This document shows positions 7,414 through 16,004 of a stretch of DNA of 64,000 nt, piece after piece. The notes below the pieces were generated by a model that did no database searches, was not told where the DNA came from, and saw only the letters and a program-made list of their open reading frames with translations. The stretch comes from Mangrovimicrobium sp033283265 (lineage in GTDB: Bacteria > Pseudomonadota > Gammaproteobacteria > Pseudomonadales > Halieaceae): assembly GCA_033283265.1 (NCBI GenBank), contig JAWMQN010000001.1:1612001-1676000 (forward strand), read 5' to 3'. The position numbers and the translations under genes were made by a program. Each line of letters starts with the position of its first letter. Within the stretch, counting starts at the first letter, position 1.

Positions 7414-8415
7414 ATGAATACAGAGAAAATGAGCACTACCTACCAACTGGAGGAACTGGACCTGGAGCGCCGCATCGGCGGCGCCGGCGAGGAACTGGGC
7501 AGCGCGGTGATCCCGCTGGTCGATCTCAGCGATTTCGGGCAGCGTCGCGAGGAGATCGCCGACCAGCTCTGGCAGGCCGCCACCGAGGTCGGCTTCTTCC
7601 AGCTCGACGGCCACGGCATCGCGCAGGCGGTGATCGACTCCGCCTTTGCGGCATCGGCGGACTTCTTCGGCCGCGACGCCGAATTCAAGGGGCAGTTCCC
7701 GCTGAAAGAGGGCCAGAACGCCGGCTGGGAATACCAGGCCCAGGTGCGTCCCTCGGTCGGCATCGCCGATCGCAAGGAGTCCTACCAGATCACCCTGCCG
7801 CGGATGGCGGGACTCTGGCCCGGGGAGAGTGAGCTGCCGGATTTCCAGCGGGCGACCCTGCAACTCGAGGCGGAGGCCTGGGCACTGGGCATGCGCGTGC
7901 TGAGCTGCTTCGCGCTGAAACTCGGCTTCGACGCCGACTTCTTCACCCGCGCCCACGACCGCGAGCAGCCCGACTACCAGAGCACCCTGCGCCTGCTCCA
8001 TTACCTGCCGCTGGAAGACGACGCGCCGATAGCGGAAAACGTCTGGCGCGCCGGCGCGCACACCGACTTCGACTGCCTCACCATGGTGTTCCAGAAAGCC
8101 GGCCAGGGCGGCCTGCAGGTCTGCGCCGGCAAGGACGCGGCGGTCAGCCAGTCCTGGGCGCCGGTGGAACCGCGCGACGGCATCATCACCTGCAACATCG
8201 GCGACATGCTGATGCGCTGGAGCGACGACCGCCTGAAATCCACCCTGCACCGGGTGCGCATGCCGCGGGCGGACGAGTACCGCGGCTCACGCTACAGCAT
8301 GGCCTTCTTCTGCCAGGCCAACAGCCGGGCAGTGATCCAGGGGCCGGGCAAGGTGTACGAGCCGATCACGGCGGAGGATTACCTGAAGATGCGCCTGCAG
8401 GCGAATTTTGGCTGA
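7414..8415 (+). CDS. 2-oxoglutarate/Fe(II)-dependent oxygenase, isopenicillin N synthase-like
   Basis: Cytosolic non-heme iron oxygenase of 333 residues. The iron triad is H216-x-D218 (GAHTDFD) and H279 (TLHRV), and the 2-oxoglutarate anchor is R293-x-S295. An N-terminal DIOX_N-type segment begins at IPLVDLSDFG. The ATG at 7414 is chosen over an in-frame start at 7330 because AAGGAG lies 8 bases upstream. It follows the ABC importer, so it probably hydroxylates or demethylates the imported compound. Bacterial members of this family in similar contexts act on nucleobases, amino acids or other small molecules; the substrate here is open. Confidence 0.88.
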   Translation: MNTEKMSTTYQLEELDLERRIGGAGEELGSAVIPLVDLSDFGQRREEIADQLWQAATEVGFFQLDGHGIAQAVIDSAFAASADFFGRDAEFKGQFPLKEGQNAGWEYQAQVRPSVGIADRKESYQITLPRMAGLWPGESELPDFQRATLQLEAEAWALGMRVLSCFALKLGFDADFFTRAHDREQPDYQSTLRLLHYLPLEDDAPIAENVWRAGAHTDFDCLTMVFQKAGQGGLQVCAGKDAAVSQSWAPVEPRDGIITCNIGDMLMRWSDDRLKSTLHRVRMPRADEYRGSRYSMAFFCQANSRAVIQGPGKVYEPITAEDYLKMRLQANFG

Positions 8416-8431
8416 GGGAACAGAAACAAAA

Positions 8432-8457
8432 AAGCCCCACCCGATGGGTGAGGCTTT
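8432..8457 (-). terminator. Rho-independent terminator of the tRNA operon
   Basis: The stem AGCCtCACCC/GGGTGgGGCT (minus-strand reading) with a short ATC loop is followed by CTTTTTTGTTT on the minus strand. A four-T run on the other side may also end the oxygenase transcript. Confidence 0.8.
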
Positions 8458-8465
8458 TGCGTATA

Positions 8466-8542
8466 TGGCGGACCGGACGGGACTCGAACCCGCGACCTCC
8501 GGCGTGACAGGCCGGCATTCTAACCAACTGAACTACCGGTCC
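8466..8542 (-). tRNA. tRNA-Asp (GTC)
   Basis: The minus strand reads GGACCGGTAGTTCAGTTGG at the 5' end, has anticodon loop CTGTCAC (GTC), a T-arm with GGTTCGAGTCC, and an encoded CCA (8466-8468). It is the second gene of a two-tRNA operon. Confidence 0.97.
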
Positions 8543-8572
8543 AAATTCGGTAGATTTTTTCGTTTCGGTAAG

Positions 8573-8648
8573 TGGTGGGTGATGACGGGATCGAACCGCC
8601 GACCCTCTGCTTGTAAGGCAGATGCTCTCCCAGCTGAGCTAATCACCC
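8573..8648 (-). tRNA. tRNA-Val (TAC)
   Basis: The minus strand starts GGGTGATTAGCTCAGCTGGG, has anticodon loop CTTACAA (TAC) and T-arm GGTTCGATCC, and ends in an encoded CCA (8573-8575). It is the promoter-proximal gene of the tRNA operon. Confidence 0.97.
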
Positions 8649-8664
8649 CCGAACCGAGAGGCGC

Positions 8665-8692
8665 ATTATAGAGATTTCGCCTTGCCTGTCAA
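8665..8692 (-). promoter_or_regulatory. Sigma-70 promoter of the tRNA operon
   Basis: On the minus strand a perfect TTGACA (-35) is followed after 16 bases by a perfect TATAAT (-10), then GCGCC, a GC-rich discriminator typical of stringently controlled stable-RNA promoters. Confidence 0.9.
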
Positions 8693-8818
8693 ACGTTCCG
8701 GCGAAAAAACTTTTCGCCCTGCGCTAAACTGAAAAAGCCCGGATTTTGGTAGTAAAATCAGCGCCTCCGGAGCCGCGGCCGAGCTGGCCCCGAGCCCATC
8801 CACACGGCGGAATCACCC

Positions 8819-9175
8819 ATGGAAATCTACAAGGACTTTCACTTCGAGGCGGCCCACCGCCTGCCCAATGTCCCCGAGGGTCACAAGTGCGCCCGCCTCC
8901 ACGGCCACTCCTTCCACGTCCGCCTGACGGTGGCCGGGCCGGCCAGCGAACCGAGCGGCTGGGTGATGGACTTCGCCGACATCAAGGCGGCCTTCAAGCC
9001 GGTGCTGGCGCAACTCGACCACTACTACCTCAACGACATCGATGGCCTGGAGAATCCCACCAGCGAGAACGTCGCCCGCTGGATCTGGGTGCGCCTGATC
9101 GACCAGTTGCCCCAGCTCAGTGCGGTGGAAATTCGCGAGACATGTACCAGCGGCTGCATCTATCGCGGCGACTGA
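8819..9175 (+). CDS. queD: 6-carboxy-5,6,7,8-tetrahydropterin synthase QueD
   Basis: Converts 7,8-dihydroneopterin triphosphate to 6-carboxytetrahydropterin in queuosine/7-deazaguanine synthesis. The protein is 118 residues, the normal QueD length. Zinc ligands H13, H28 and H30 and catalytic C24 (CARLHGHSF) are in place, as are the dyad HYYLND and ENPTSENVARW. It stands alone, downstream of the tRNA operon and in the opposite direction to it. Confidence 0.95.
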   Translation: MEIYKDFHFEAAHRLPNVPEGHKCARLHGHSFHVRLTVAGPASEPSGWVMDFADIKAAFKPVLAQLDHYYLNDIDGLENPTSENVARWIWVRLIDQLPQLSAVEIRETCTSGCIYRGD

Positions 9176-9724
9176 TTGCAGTTGTATTTTTTCGGTAACA
9201 CTTCCGTAAACTACTTGACGTATTTTCTTAATCTATAAATACAGTGGTTTGCTTCGCGACCCCGCGAAAGGGGGAGGTCGACAAATTGGCAGGCTGTTTC
9301 CCAAAACTGCGACAAGTTACCGGGCGTAGCACTTGGGGAAATGTTATACACACCTGCCCCCCTGCCAGCAAAGATTCACACAGTTAGCTCCCGCAAGCAT
9401 TCCCCTTCTTTAGGAACAAAGCATAAGTCTATATTTTTATTGGATTTTTGCTATTTGTTCGAAAATTAACCAATCTGTCATGATCGCTGTTTCGCGGGGA
9501 GTGCGGGGCCGGTTGAACAATTTACCCACCGATTTATCCACAGATTCTGTGGAAAACTAAAGGACCGCCGTGTCACCTGTACGGGCACTTTATTGGTGCC
9601 TGGCGTGCACCACCGGTAACACCCCGCCCTGGGCCGGGCGGAGACGACCGGCGGGATGACGCCGGCAGTGATAAATGTGACAGGGACGGGACAGCGGGGC
9701 CGCGCAAGCGCAGCCCCGGCGTGG
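9176..9724. other. AT-rich spacer with DnaA-box-like sites
   Basis: This 549-base gap has no credible gene. Matches to the DnaA box TTWTNCACA lie at 9344-9352 (TTATACACA), 9534-9542 (TTATCCACA) and, inverted, 9548-9556 (TGTGGAAAA). The stretch at about 9415-9475 is strikingly AT-rich for this genome. A GC hairpin (CCGCCC 9624-9629, GGGCGG 9636-9641) may act as terminator for one of the convergent genes. Confidence 0.5.
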
Positions 9725-10768
9725 TCAGTCGGCGGGGAAGCGGATCAGGGAGGGCCGGGAAGAACGCTCGACCATACCGCTGGCCTCCTCGTCGCCCCAG
9801 CGATAGCGCACGTGGGCCTGCTGCACCACCGGGAAGTCCGGCGGCAGGACAGTCTGCCCCTTGTGCACCGAGCGGGTGGCGATAAAGGTTTCCCCCTGCA
9901 CCTCGACGCGCTGGCCATCGATGGTTTCCAGCGCGAAGCTGACATCGTCGCCGTCGATATCCAGGTTGTCGAGCCAGGGCACGTCCACCGCCCGCGCGGG
10001 AATGCGCTTTTCGCCGTCGAAGATGAAGCCCTCGTTGAAGTTGGGCAGGCCATCCTCGCGCGGCGGGTAGATGCAGAAGCCGAAGGCCCTGCCGCTGGGG
10101 AAGACCGCCGACTGCCAGCAGTGACCCCAGAAACCTTCCAGCCGGCGCACGCCCTGGCGGCGGATGCGCAGGCCCTTGCCGGTGAATTCGCGGCGCTCGC
10201 CGTTGACCTCCAGCCAGCCCCTGGCGGTAAACAGCTGCTCGTAGCGCGGGCTCATGTATTCGCCCTGCTTGCCGGCCATCATCTCCCCGGATTCGGACAG
10301 CAGGGTCCCGGTCACCCAGGGCGGCACCGCCATATCCATCTCGATATCGAAGGCCAGCTGTGCACTGGCCGGGTCCGCGGGCAGCGCATCCCGGGCCAGG
10401 CCCTCGGCGGTCAACTCGGAGGCGCTGCCGTCGTAGGCAACGCGCCACCGGGCGAAGGGCTCCAGGCACTGGAAACGCACCGGGCCGGCGCCGCGAATGG
10501 AGGCCCGGCCCGCGGCGTCGTGGACCGGGTGCGGCGTCCCCGGCACCCGGTAGTTGAGCACCCGGCCGCCGCGAAAGGCGACATCCAGCCAGATATCGTG
10601 GGCGTCCCACTCCGCGGCCAGCGCCTCGATACCCACCCGCATGGCGAAGTCGCAGTCGTCGGATTCGATCCAGACGTTGACTGCGTCGCGCACCTCCGGG
10701 TTCTCCGGGCGCCCATCGAGCACCCATTCGGTAGCGGGATCAAGGCCGGCGCTGAGATCAAATGTCAC
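9725..10768 (-). CDS. Lipocalin-like CrtC/AttH-type protein, function unknown
   Basis: 347 residues without signal peptide. Alternating beta-strand-like sequence and the repeated W-rich segments (EGFWGHCWQSAVFPSGRAFGF, VQQAHVRYRWGDEEASG) resemble the two-domain calycin proteins annotated as hydroxyneurosporene synthase/AttH-like; the assignment is from memory of the fold and is tentative. It starts with GTG preceded by GGAG. It is the last minus-strand gene after the two-component pair, 97 bases below the kinase stop, and could belong to that transcript. Confidence 0.55.
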   Translation of the reverse strand: MTFDLSAGLDPATEWVLDGRPENPEVRDAVNVWIESDDCDFAMRVGIEALAAEWDAHDIWLDVAFRGGRVLNYRVPGTPHPVHDAAGRASIRGAGPVRFQCLEPFARWRVAYDGSASELTAEGLARDALPADPASAQLAFDIEMDMAVPPWVTGTLLSESGEMMAGKQGEYMSPRYEQLFTARGWLEVNGERREFTGKGLRIRRQGVRRLEGFWGHCWQSAVFPSGRAFGFCIYPPREDGLPNFNEGFIFDGEKRIPARAVDVPWLDNLDIDGDDVSFALETIDGQRVEVQGETFIATRSVHKGQTVLPPDFPVVQQAHVRYRWGDEEASGMVERSSRPSLIRFPAD

Positions 10769-10865
10769 GTGGAAGTCTCCTCTGTAGTCTTGTCGCTGTT
10801 GTTATCTGGAATGCGTCTGACGGGCCAGCTTACGCGGCGGCGGGGAGTGCGGCCAGCCGATTCGG

Positions 10866-12275
10866 CTATGAATTCAGGACACCGGCGGCGCCCGGGTGGA
10901 AGTGCAGCGTGACGACAAAGCCGCCGCCCTCGAGCCGCTCGCCCAGGCCCAGGCCCGCCCCGTGCAACTCGGCGATGCGGGCGGCTATCGACAGGCCCAG
11001 CCCCACGCCGGATGCGGTATTTTCCGGCAGGGTGGTGAAGCGCTCGAGCAGGCCCTGCCTCACCGCAGGCGGGATCGCTGCGCAGTCGTTGGCGATCTGC
11101 AGTTGCACACCTGCCGGCCCGGCATCCAGGTCGATCTGCACCGCGCTGCCCTGCGGCGAGTACTTGAAGGCATTGGCTACCAGGTTGCGCAGCAGTATCT
11201 GCAGCCACTCCCGGTGGCCGCTGACCTCCACCGACGGCAGCTCGCCCAGCTGGATGTCGAGGCTGCGGTCCATCGCCCGCCCGCCCTCCTCGGCAATCAC
11301 CTCCAGCAGCAGGCTATCCAGGCGCACCTGGCGGCGCTCGAATTGCTGCTCCGGGTCCAGCCGCGCCAGGGTCAGCAACTGGCCGACCGTGTTGCTGGCA
11401 CGGGTCACCCGGGCCGCGATGCGCTCGAGCATATCCTGTGCCGCGCTGTCGCTGGCCTGGCGCTGGTAGCGCTGCACTTCCGCCTTGATCGCCGCCAGCG
11501 GTGTCTGCAGTTCGTGGGCGGCGTTGGCAGTAAAGCGGCTCTCGCTGGCCAGCGCGCGCTGCAGGCGGTCGAGCAGGCCGTTGAGTGCTTCCACCACGGG
11601 GCGCACTTCCAGCGGCACGTCGGCTGCGTCGATCGGTTCCAGCGCGTGCGGGTTGCGGGCCTCGATGTTGCCGGCCAGGCGCTGCAACGGGCGCAGCCCC
11701 CGCTTCACGCCCCAGAGCAGGATCAGTACGGTGAGCGGTAAAACCACCAACAGGGGCAGCATGGCCCGCAGCAGCGCGGCGCGGCCGAGGCCGCCGGCGT
11801 GCTGCAGGTTCACCCCCACCGCTATCCAGACGCCCAGTTCCGGGTCGTGGCGGTAGAGAACCCGCCAGACAATCAGTTCGTCGTCAGCGCGCTGCGGCCA
11901 GGTAACGAAGCCCGTCTCCACCGGCGCGGGAAAGGCCGGCGCGAGCTCGCCGACGAGCACCTGCTGGGTGTCGAACCAGAGATTGACCGCCTGCTCGCGG
12001 CCCTCGCTGCCGAAACCGCGCACCCGGGTGATTCCCGCCTCCTGTGACAGCAGCATGTCACGCTGCCAGAAAAAATCCTTGAGCGGGTCGCTGCGCAGCA
12101 CGATGCCCTGGGTGTGGTGGGCCATGTCCATGTACTGGACAAGCTGGCGATCCACCTGCTGCACCACCAGTTGCTGGGCCAGCACCACGGTGACCAGCGC
12201 CGCCAGCAGCCAGCTGAGCAGGGTCAGCGTCAGCAGGATGAGGACCAGGTTGCGGCGCAGGGAGGGAAGCATCAT
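10866..12275 (-). CDS. Sensor histidine kinase, QseC-like, with atypical G1 box
   Basis: Membrane sensor kinase of 469 residues. TM1 is about 8-34, a periplasmic region follows, TM2 is about 171-191, then HAMP, the H-box with phospho-acceptor H254 (NAAHELQTPL), the N-box NLVANAFKYS (N368) and the G2 box GVGLGLS (423-429). The G1 box, normally DxGxG, reads DCAAI at 397-401: the Asp is kept but both glycines are gone. Start codon: ATG at 12275, overlapping the stop of the response regulator by 4 bases; a longer upstream reading frame runs through the regulator and is not real. Partner: the OmpR-type regulator immediately upstream. Confidence 0.9.
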   Translation of the reverse strand: MMLPSLRRNLVLILLTLTLLSWLLAALVTVVLAQQLVVQQVDRQLVQYMDMAHHTQGIVLRSDPLKDFFWQRDMLLSQEAGITRVRGFGSEGREQAVNLWFDTQQVLVGELAPAFPAPVETGFVTWPQRADDELIVWRVLYRHDPELGVWIAVGVNLQHAGGLGRAALLRAMLPLLVVLPLTVLILLWGVKRGLRPLQRLAGNIEARNPHALEPIDAADVPLEVRPVVEALNGLLDRLQRALASESRFTANAAHELQTPLAAIKAEVQRYQRQASDSAAQDMLERIAARVTRASNTVGQLLTLARLDPEQQFERRQVRLDSLLLEVIAEEGGRAMDRSLDIQLGELPSVEVSGHREWLQILLRNLVANAFKYSPQGSAVQIDLDAGPAGVQLQIANDCAAIPPAVRQGLLERFTTLPENTASGVGLGLSIAARIAELHGAGLGLGERLEGGGFVVTLHFHPGAAGVLNS

Positions 12276-12946
12276 TTCACCCGGTAGCCGACCCCGCGCA
12301 GGGTTTCGATGCGCTCGCGGCCAAAGCGCTTGCGCAGCCGCGAGACATAGACTTCGACGGTGTTCGACTCCACTTCCTCGTCCCAGCTGTTGCAGGCCTC
12401 CAGCAGCCGGCTCTTGGTGACGAAGCGGCCGCGGTTGCGCAGCAGTGTCTCCAGAATGGCGAACTCCTTGGCGGTAAGATCGGCGATTTCCTCGCCCTGG
12501 AAGCTGACCCGGCGGCCGGCGGGATCGAGCTCGAGGCCCTCCGCCCGCAACACCGGCGCCTTGCTGCCGGTGCGGCGCAGCAGCGAGCGCACCCGGGCGA
12601 ATAATTCGTCCATCTCGAAAGGCTTGGTCAGGTAGTCGTCGGCGCCTGCATCCAGTCCCGCCACCTTGTCGGAGAGCGCATCGCAAGCGGTTAGCAGCAG
12701 CACCGGGGTCTGGATATTCTCCGCCCGCAGGCCGCGCAGGATGTCGACGCCGGACTGCCCCGGCAGGCGCACATCCAGCAACACGAGGTCGAAGCTGCCG
12801 GACTGCATGGCGCCGGCGACCAGCGCGCCGTCGTCGAGCCAGTCCACCGCATAGCCCTCGGCGGACAGGGCCTGGCTGACCGAGTCGCCGAGCTGTTGAT
12901 CATCTTCCACCAGTAGAACGCGCATTATTGTTTTCGCCGCCGCCAT
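12272..12946 (-). CDS. OmpR/PhoB family response regulator
   Basis: 224 residues: receiver domain with acidic pocket D15/D16, phospho-acceptor D58 (LVLLDVR) and the conserved TKPF lysine near 108, then a winged-helix DNA-binding domain (TAKEFAILETLLRNRG, VYVSRLRKRF, TLRGVGYRVK). An internal ATG at 12925 (MRVLLVEDD) is an equally plausible start; neither has a clear ribosome site. It starts 38 bases after the DUF1552 gene on the same strand, so the exported cytochrome module and the two-component system may share a transcript. Confidence 0.93.
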   Translation of the reverse strand: MAAAKTIMRVLLVEDDQQLGDSVSQALSAEGYAVDWLDDGALVAGAMQSGSFDLVLLDVRLPGQSGVDILRGLRAENIQTPVLLLTACDALSDKVAGLDAGADDYLTKPFEMDELFARVRSLLRRTGSKAPVLRAEGLELDPAGRRVSFQGEEIADLTAKEFAILETLLRNRGRFVTKSRLLEACNSWDEEVESNTVEVYVSRLRKRFGRERIETLRGVGYRVK

Positions 12947-12984
12947 GTCAGGGCAAGCTTACACCAGCAGGAACGCCCTGCGGG

Positions 12985-14313
12985 TCAGGAAAGCAGCTCG
13001 CCAATGGTCCGGCTGGTTTCCATGTTCTGGGTACCCCAGCGATCCACCTGCAGGCCCATGGCCTGTTGCACGGTGAGGCCGATACGCGAGATCGGGTCGG
13101 CGTTGCCGGCCATGTGGAAGCCGGTGCGCACCCGGCCGCCGGCGTTGCCCGCCACCATCGCCGGGATGCCCTCCACGGCGTGGGACTTGGCGATGGAGCA
13201 ATCGGAGTGGGCCAGCACCATGCAGTTGTCGAGCAGGGTGCCGTCGCCCTCGGGGATTGCCTCAAGCGCATCGAGGAAGTCCTTCCAGGCCACCATGCTC
13301 TTCTGCGCGAACCAGGCCACTTCCCGCTGGTGGCCGAGTTCCGGATCGTCCGGCTCCTCGTGGGTCAGGGTGTGGTGGGTGGAGGAGCTGCCCGGGCGAC
13401 GCAGGTTGGATGCGGTGTCGGAGAACAGCACGTTGAACACCCTGGTCTGGTTGCACTGCAGCGCGCGGGCCAGCAGGCCGGCCATCAGCTTGTGGTTCTC
13501 CATCACGTTGCCCATTTCCGAATCGATCGGCGTTTCCCGCGGGGCCCGGGGCATCTCGAAGTTCTCCACCGGAGCCGGGGGCTCCAGTTGCAGGGCCAGT
13601 TTCTGCTCCAGTTCGCGGATGGAGGTGAAGTACTCGTCGAGGCGCTGGCGGTCCTCGGCGCCGACTTCCCGCATCAACTGCCTGCGTTCCTCCTGGGTCG
13701 CCGAGAGCACGCTCTTGTGCACCATGTAGCGCGGGTCGGGAGTGAACCCGGCAGCGTTCGGATCCTGGAAGCCCTCGCCGAAGATGCGCTGGTAGAGGGC
13801 CAGCGGCGAAGTCTCGCTCGGGTTGGGCGAGCCGGCGTCGCGGTAGGAGTAGGAGCGCTCGATACCCGCGGAGCAGACCTCGATGGAACTGAAGCGGGTG
13901 TCGGCGATCTGGTCGGCGATCAGCACGTCGAGGGTCGGTGCCTTGACCTTGTAGTCCGGCACCGGGATGCCGGTGCGCAGGCCGAAACAGCCGGTGACAT
14001 GGGGCTTGTTGGGCACCCCGTCGAGCTTCACGTCGAAGCCAGTGAACAGGGCGAGCTTCTCGCGGTAGGGTTCCAGCAGGGCGATATGCGGCGGCAACTC
14101 GTAATCGCGGCCGGTCTGCTGCGGAATCCACAGCTCCGGAATGAATCCGCAGCCCCAGACCCAGGTGCCGAAGCGCACCGGGATGCGCTGACCGGTGGCG
14201 GCGAAGGCCCGGCCACTGTCGTTCAGCATGCAGTTCAGCAGCGGCAGGCCGACGCCCACCGCGGCGCCCTGCAAGGTGCCGCGAAGAAAACCCCTGCGGG
14301 ATAACTTGCTCAT
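12985..14313 (-). CDS. DUF1552-type protein, Tat-exported
   Basis: 442 residues with a twin-arginine signal SRRGFLRG (5-12) and a hydrophobic stretch. The body (PVRFGTWVWGCGFIPE, LFTGFD, HTLTH, VLAHSDCSIAKSHAVEGIP) matches the DUF1552 family, which is common in planctomycetes and myxobacteria, nearly always beside a DUF1592 protein, and has no assigned reaction. The fold is thought to be related to alkaline phosphatase/sulfatase-like enzymes, but I see no confirmed catalytic set. Its start overlaps the DUF1592 gene stop by 4 bases. Confidence 0.85.
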   Translation of the reverse strand: MSKLSRRGFLRGTLQGAAVGVGLPLLNCMLNDSGRAFAATGQRIPVRFGTWVWGCGFIPELWIPQQTGRDYELPPHIALLEPYREKLALFTGFDVKLDGVPNKPHVTGCFGLRTGIPVPDYKVKAPTLDVLIADQIADTRFSSIEVCSAGIERSYSYRDAGSPNPSETSPLALYQRIFGEGFQDPNAAGFTPDPRYMVHKSVLSATQEERRQLMREVGAEDRQRLDEYFTSIRELEQKLALQLEPPAPVENFEMPRAPRETPIDSEMGNVMENHKLMAGLLARALQCNQTRVFNVLFSDTASNLRRPGSSSTHHTLTHEEPDDPELGHQREVAWFAQKSMVAWKDFLDALEAIPEGDGTLLDNCMVLAHSDCSIAKSHAVEGIPAMVAGNAGGRVRTGFHMAGNADPISRIGLTVQQAMGLQVDRWGTQNMETSRTIGELLS

Positions 14314-16004
14314 GACTGCTCCCTCTCGTGTTTTGCGCTATGCGCCAGCTGCCCCGCCGCTTCCCGCGGGGTGATGGCGAAGAAATTCTCACTCAGTGCA
14401 ATCGCCCGCATCAACTGGGGCAGGCGGTAGCCGTCCGCGGCGAAGGCCGCGATCAGGTAATCCATATAGGCCCGCTCGCCCCACTGCGTGTCCCGGCCCA
14501 CGGCGAAGCGGTACATTTTTTCCACCGCGCAGCGCGGGGTTTCCGGGTGGTCGTGCAGGGCCCGGGCAAGGCCCGCGCTGTCCTCGTAGGCCATGCCGTC
14601 GAGAAAGCCGCTGGCGTCGATCGGGGCGCCGTATTCGTGGGTGCGGAAAACGCCGAGGCCGTCGTAGTTCTCCAGCGCCAGGCCCACCGGGTCCATCACC
14701 TTGTGGCAACCGGAACAGGCGGGCTCGGTGTTGTGGGCGCTCAGCCGGTCGCGGGCGGTGGGCATGTTGTCCGGCGAGGGGTTCTGCACCACGCTGAAAT
14801 CGATATTCGCCGGCGGGTCGGGGACCTCCTGGCAGAGAAAGACGCTGCGGATCGCCTCGCCGCGCAGGGTCGGCGAGGAGCGCCCCGGGTGGGCGTGCAG
14901 GGCGACGAAGGAGATATGGCTCTGGATGCCGCGGCGCTCGCCGTCGTGGGAGAGCTGCGTGCGCTCCCAGCCGTCCCGGGACACCACCGGCTGGCGGTAG
15001 ATCACGCCGAGGTCGCGGGACATCCAGGTTTCGCTGGCGGTGAACAGGTCGCGGTAGTCGCCCCGTTGCTCGACCAGCGCGGTGACGATATCCCGCAGGG
15101 TCTGTTCCTGGGCGTCCGCCGCCACATCGGAATTGAAGGCCGGGTAGATTTCCCCGTCCTTGGCGAGATCGTCGAAGAGGTCGAACTCGAGCATGTCGCG
15201 GAAAAAGGCGCGCACCGCAGACTCGAAGCGCGGCGAGGCGATCAGGCGGTCAACCTGTCGCTCCAGCCCCTCGCGGGAGCGCAGCTCACCATTGCCGGCG
15301 GCGCGCAGCAGTTCGCGATCCGGCGTGGAGTCGGTGAGAAAGTAACTCAGGCGCGTCGCGGCGGAGTAATCGTCCAGGCGCAACAGGTCGGGATGGGCGG
15401 GGTCGGCTTCCGCCCGCTCGATGCGCAGCAGGAACTGCGGCGCGGTCATCATGCCCACCAGCGCGTATTTCATTCCGGGGTAAAAACCACCGAGTTTCTC
15501 AGCGCCGAGTTCCGCCGCGGCGAGATAGCGTGCGACCTGCTTCTCCGAGAGCGGGCGGCGGAACAGCCTGGGGCCGTACTCGGTGATGAACTGCAAGGCG
15601 CAGCCGGCGTCGAAGGCGGCTGCGTCCGCCGGTTTGCAGGCGAGATAGCCGGCGCGATGCGCCTCGCTGAACACGTAGTCGGCGACCCCCTGGGCCGCCA
15701 CATCGTACTGCTCCACGCTGAAGGGCGACATGCCCGCCTCGCTGGTACCGACGGCGATCAATCCCTCGGCGCGCAGGGCGCGCTCGAAGCGGGCAACGAT
15801 CGGCGTCTCCGCACCGAAGATATCGGCGACGCTGGCGCGGTACTGGGACTCGGTCAGGCGCCGCAGCAGTGCCGGGCCGCCCACCGGCTCCGGCTCGCGC
15901 AGGGCCTGCGCGGAATCTTTCTCTGCGCATCCGCCAAGGGCCAGCAGTGTAATTGCCAGTGCGGCAGGTATCAGCCCGCGGCGTGGAAACCTGGTTCGCG
16001 TCAT
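14310..16004 (-). CDS. DUF1592/DUF1588-type lipoprotein with one heme c motif
   Basis: 564 residues. A lipobox LALGGC (C26) predicts a lipoprotein. The order fits DUF1587-DUF1595-DUF1592-DUF1588-DUF1585: TESQYRASVADIFG (about 51-64), RLFRRPLSEKQVARY (146-160), ATRLSYFLTDSTPD (216-229), RGIQSHISFVALHAHPGRSSP, then C430SGCH434, a single CxxCH heme motif, and a C-terminal ENYDGLGVFR segment. Members occur with DUF1552 partners; the function is not established. The gene overlaps its neighbours by 4 bases on each side, indicating tight translational coupling. Confidence 0.85.
   Translation of the reverse strand: MTRTRFPRRGLIPAALAITLLALGGCAEKDSAQALREPEPVGGPALLRRLTESQYRASVADIFGAETPIVARFERALRAEGLIAVGTSEAGMSPFSVEQYDVAAQGVADYVFSEAHRAGYLACKPADAAAFDAGCALQFITEYGPRLFRRPLSEKQVARYLAAAELGAEKLGGFYPGMKYALVGMMTAPQFLLRIERAEADPAHPDLLRLDDYSAATRLSYFLTDSTPDRELLRAAGNGELRSREGLERQVDRLIASPRFESAVRAFFRDMLEFDLFDDLAKDGEIYPAFNSDVAADAQEQTLRDIVTALVEQRGDYRDLFTASETWMSRDLGVIYRQPVVSRDGWERTQLSHDGERRGIQSHISFVALHAHPGRSSPTLRGEAIRSVFLCQEVPDPPANIDFSVVQNPSPDNMPTARDRLSAHNTEPACSGCHKVMDPVGLALENYDGLGVFRTHEYGAPIDASGFLDGMAYEDSAGLARALHDHPETPRCAVEKMYRFAVGRDTQWGERAYMDYLIAAFAADGYRLPQLMRAIALSENFFAITPREAAGQLAHSAKHEREQS

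Noticed and set aside
9176..9724. Chromosomal replication origin
   Set aside because: Three DnaA-box matches and AT-rich DNA are suggestive, but no dnaA, dnaN, rpmH, mnmG or parAB genes are in the window, so calling oriC is not justified.
12276..12686. N-terminal extension of the histidine kinase frame to 606 residues
   Set aside because: The extension lies wholly inside the response regulator in another frame and has low-complexity Arg/Gly/Ala sequence. The ATG at 12275 overlapping the regulator stop is the natural start.
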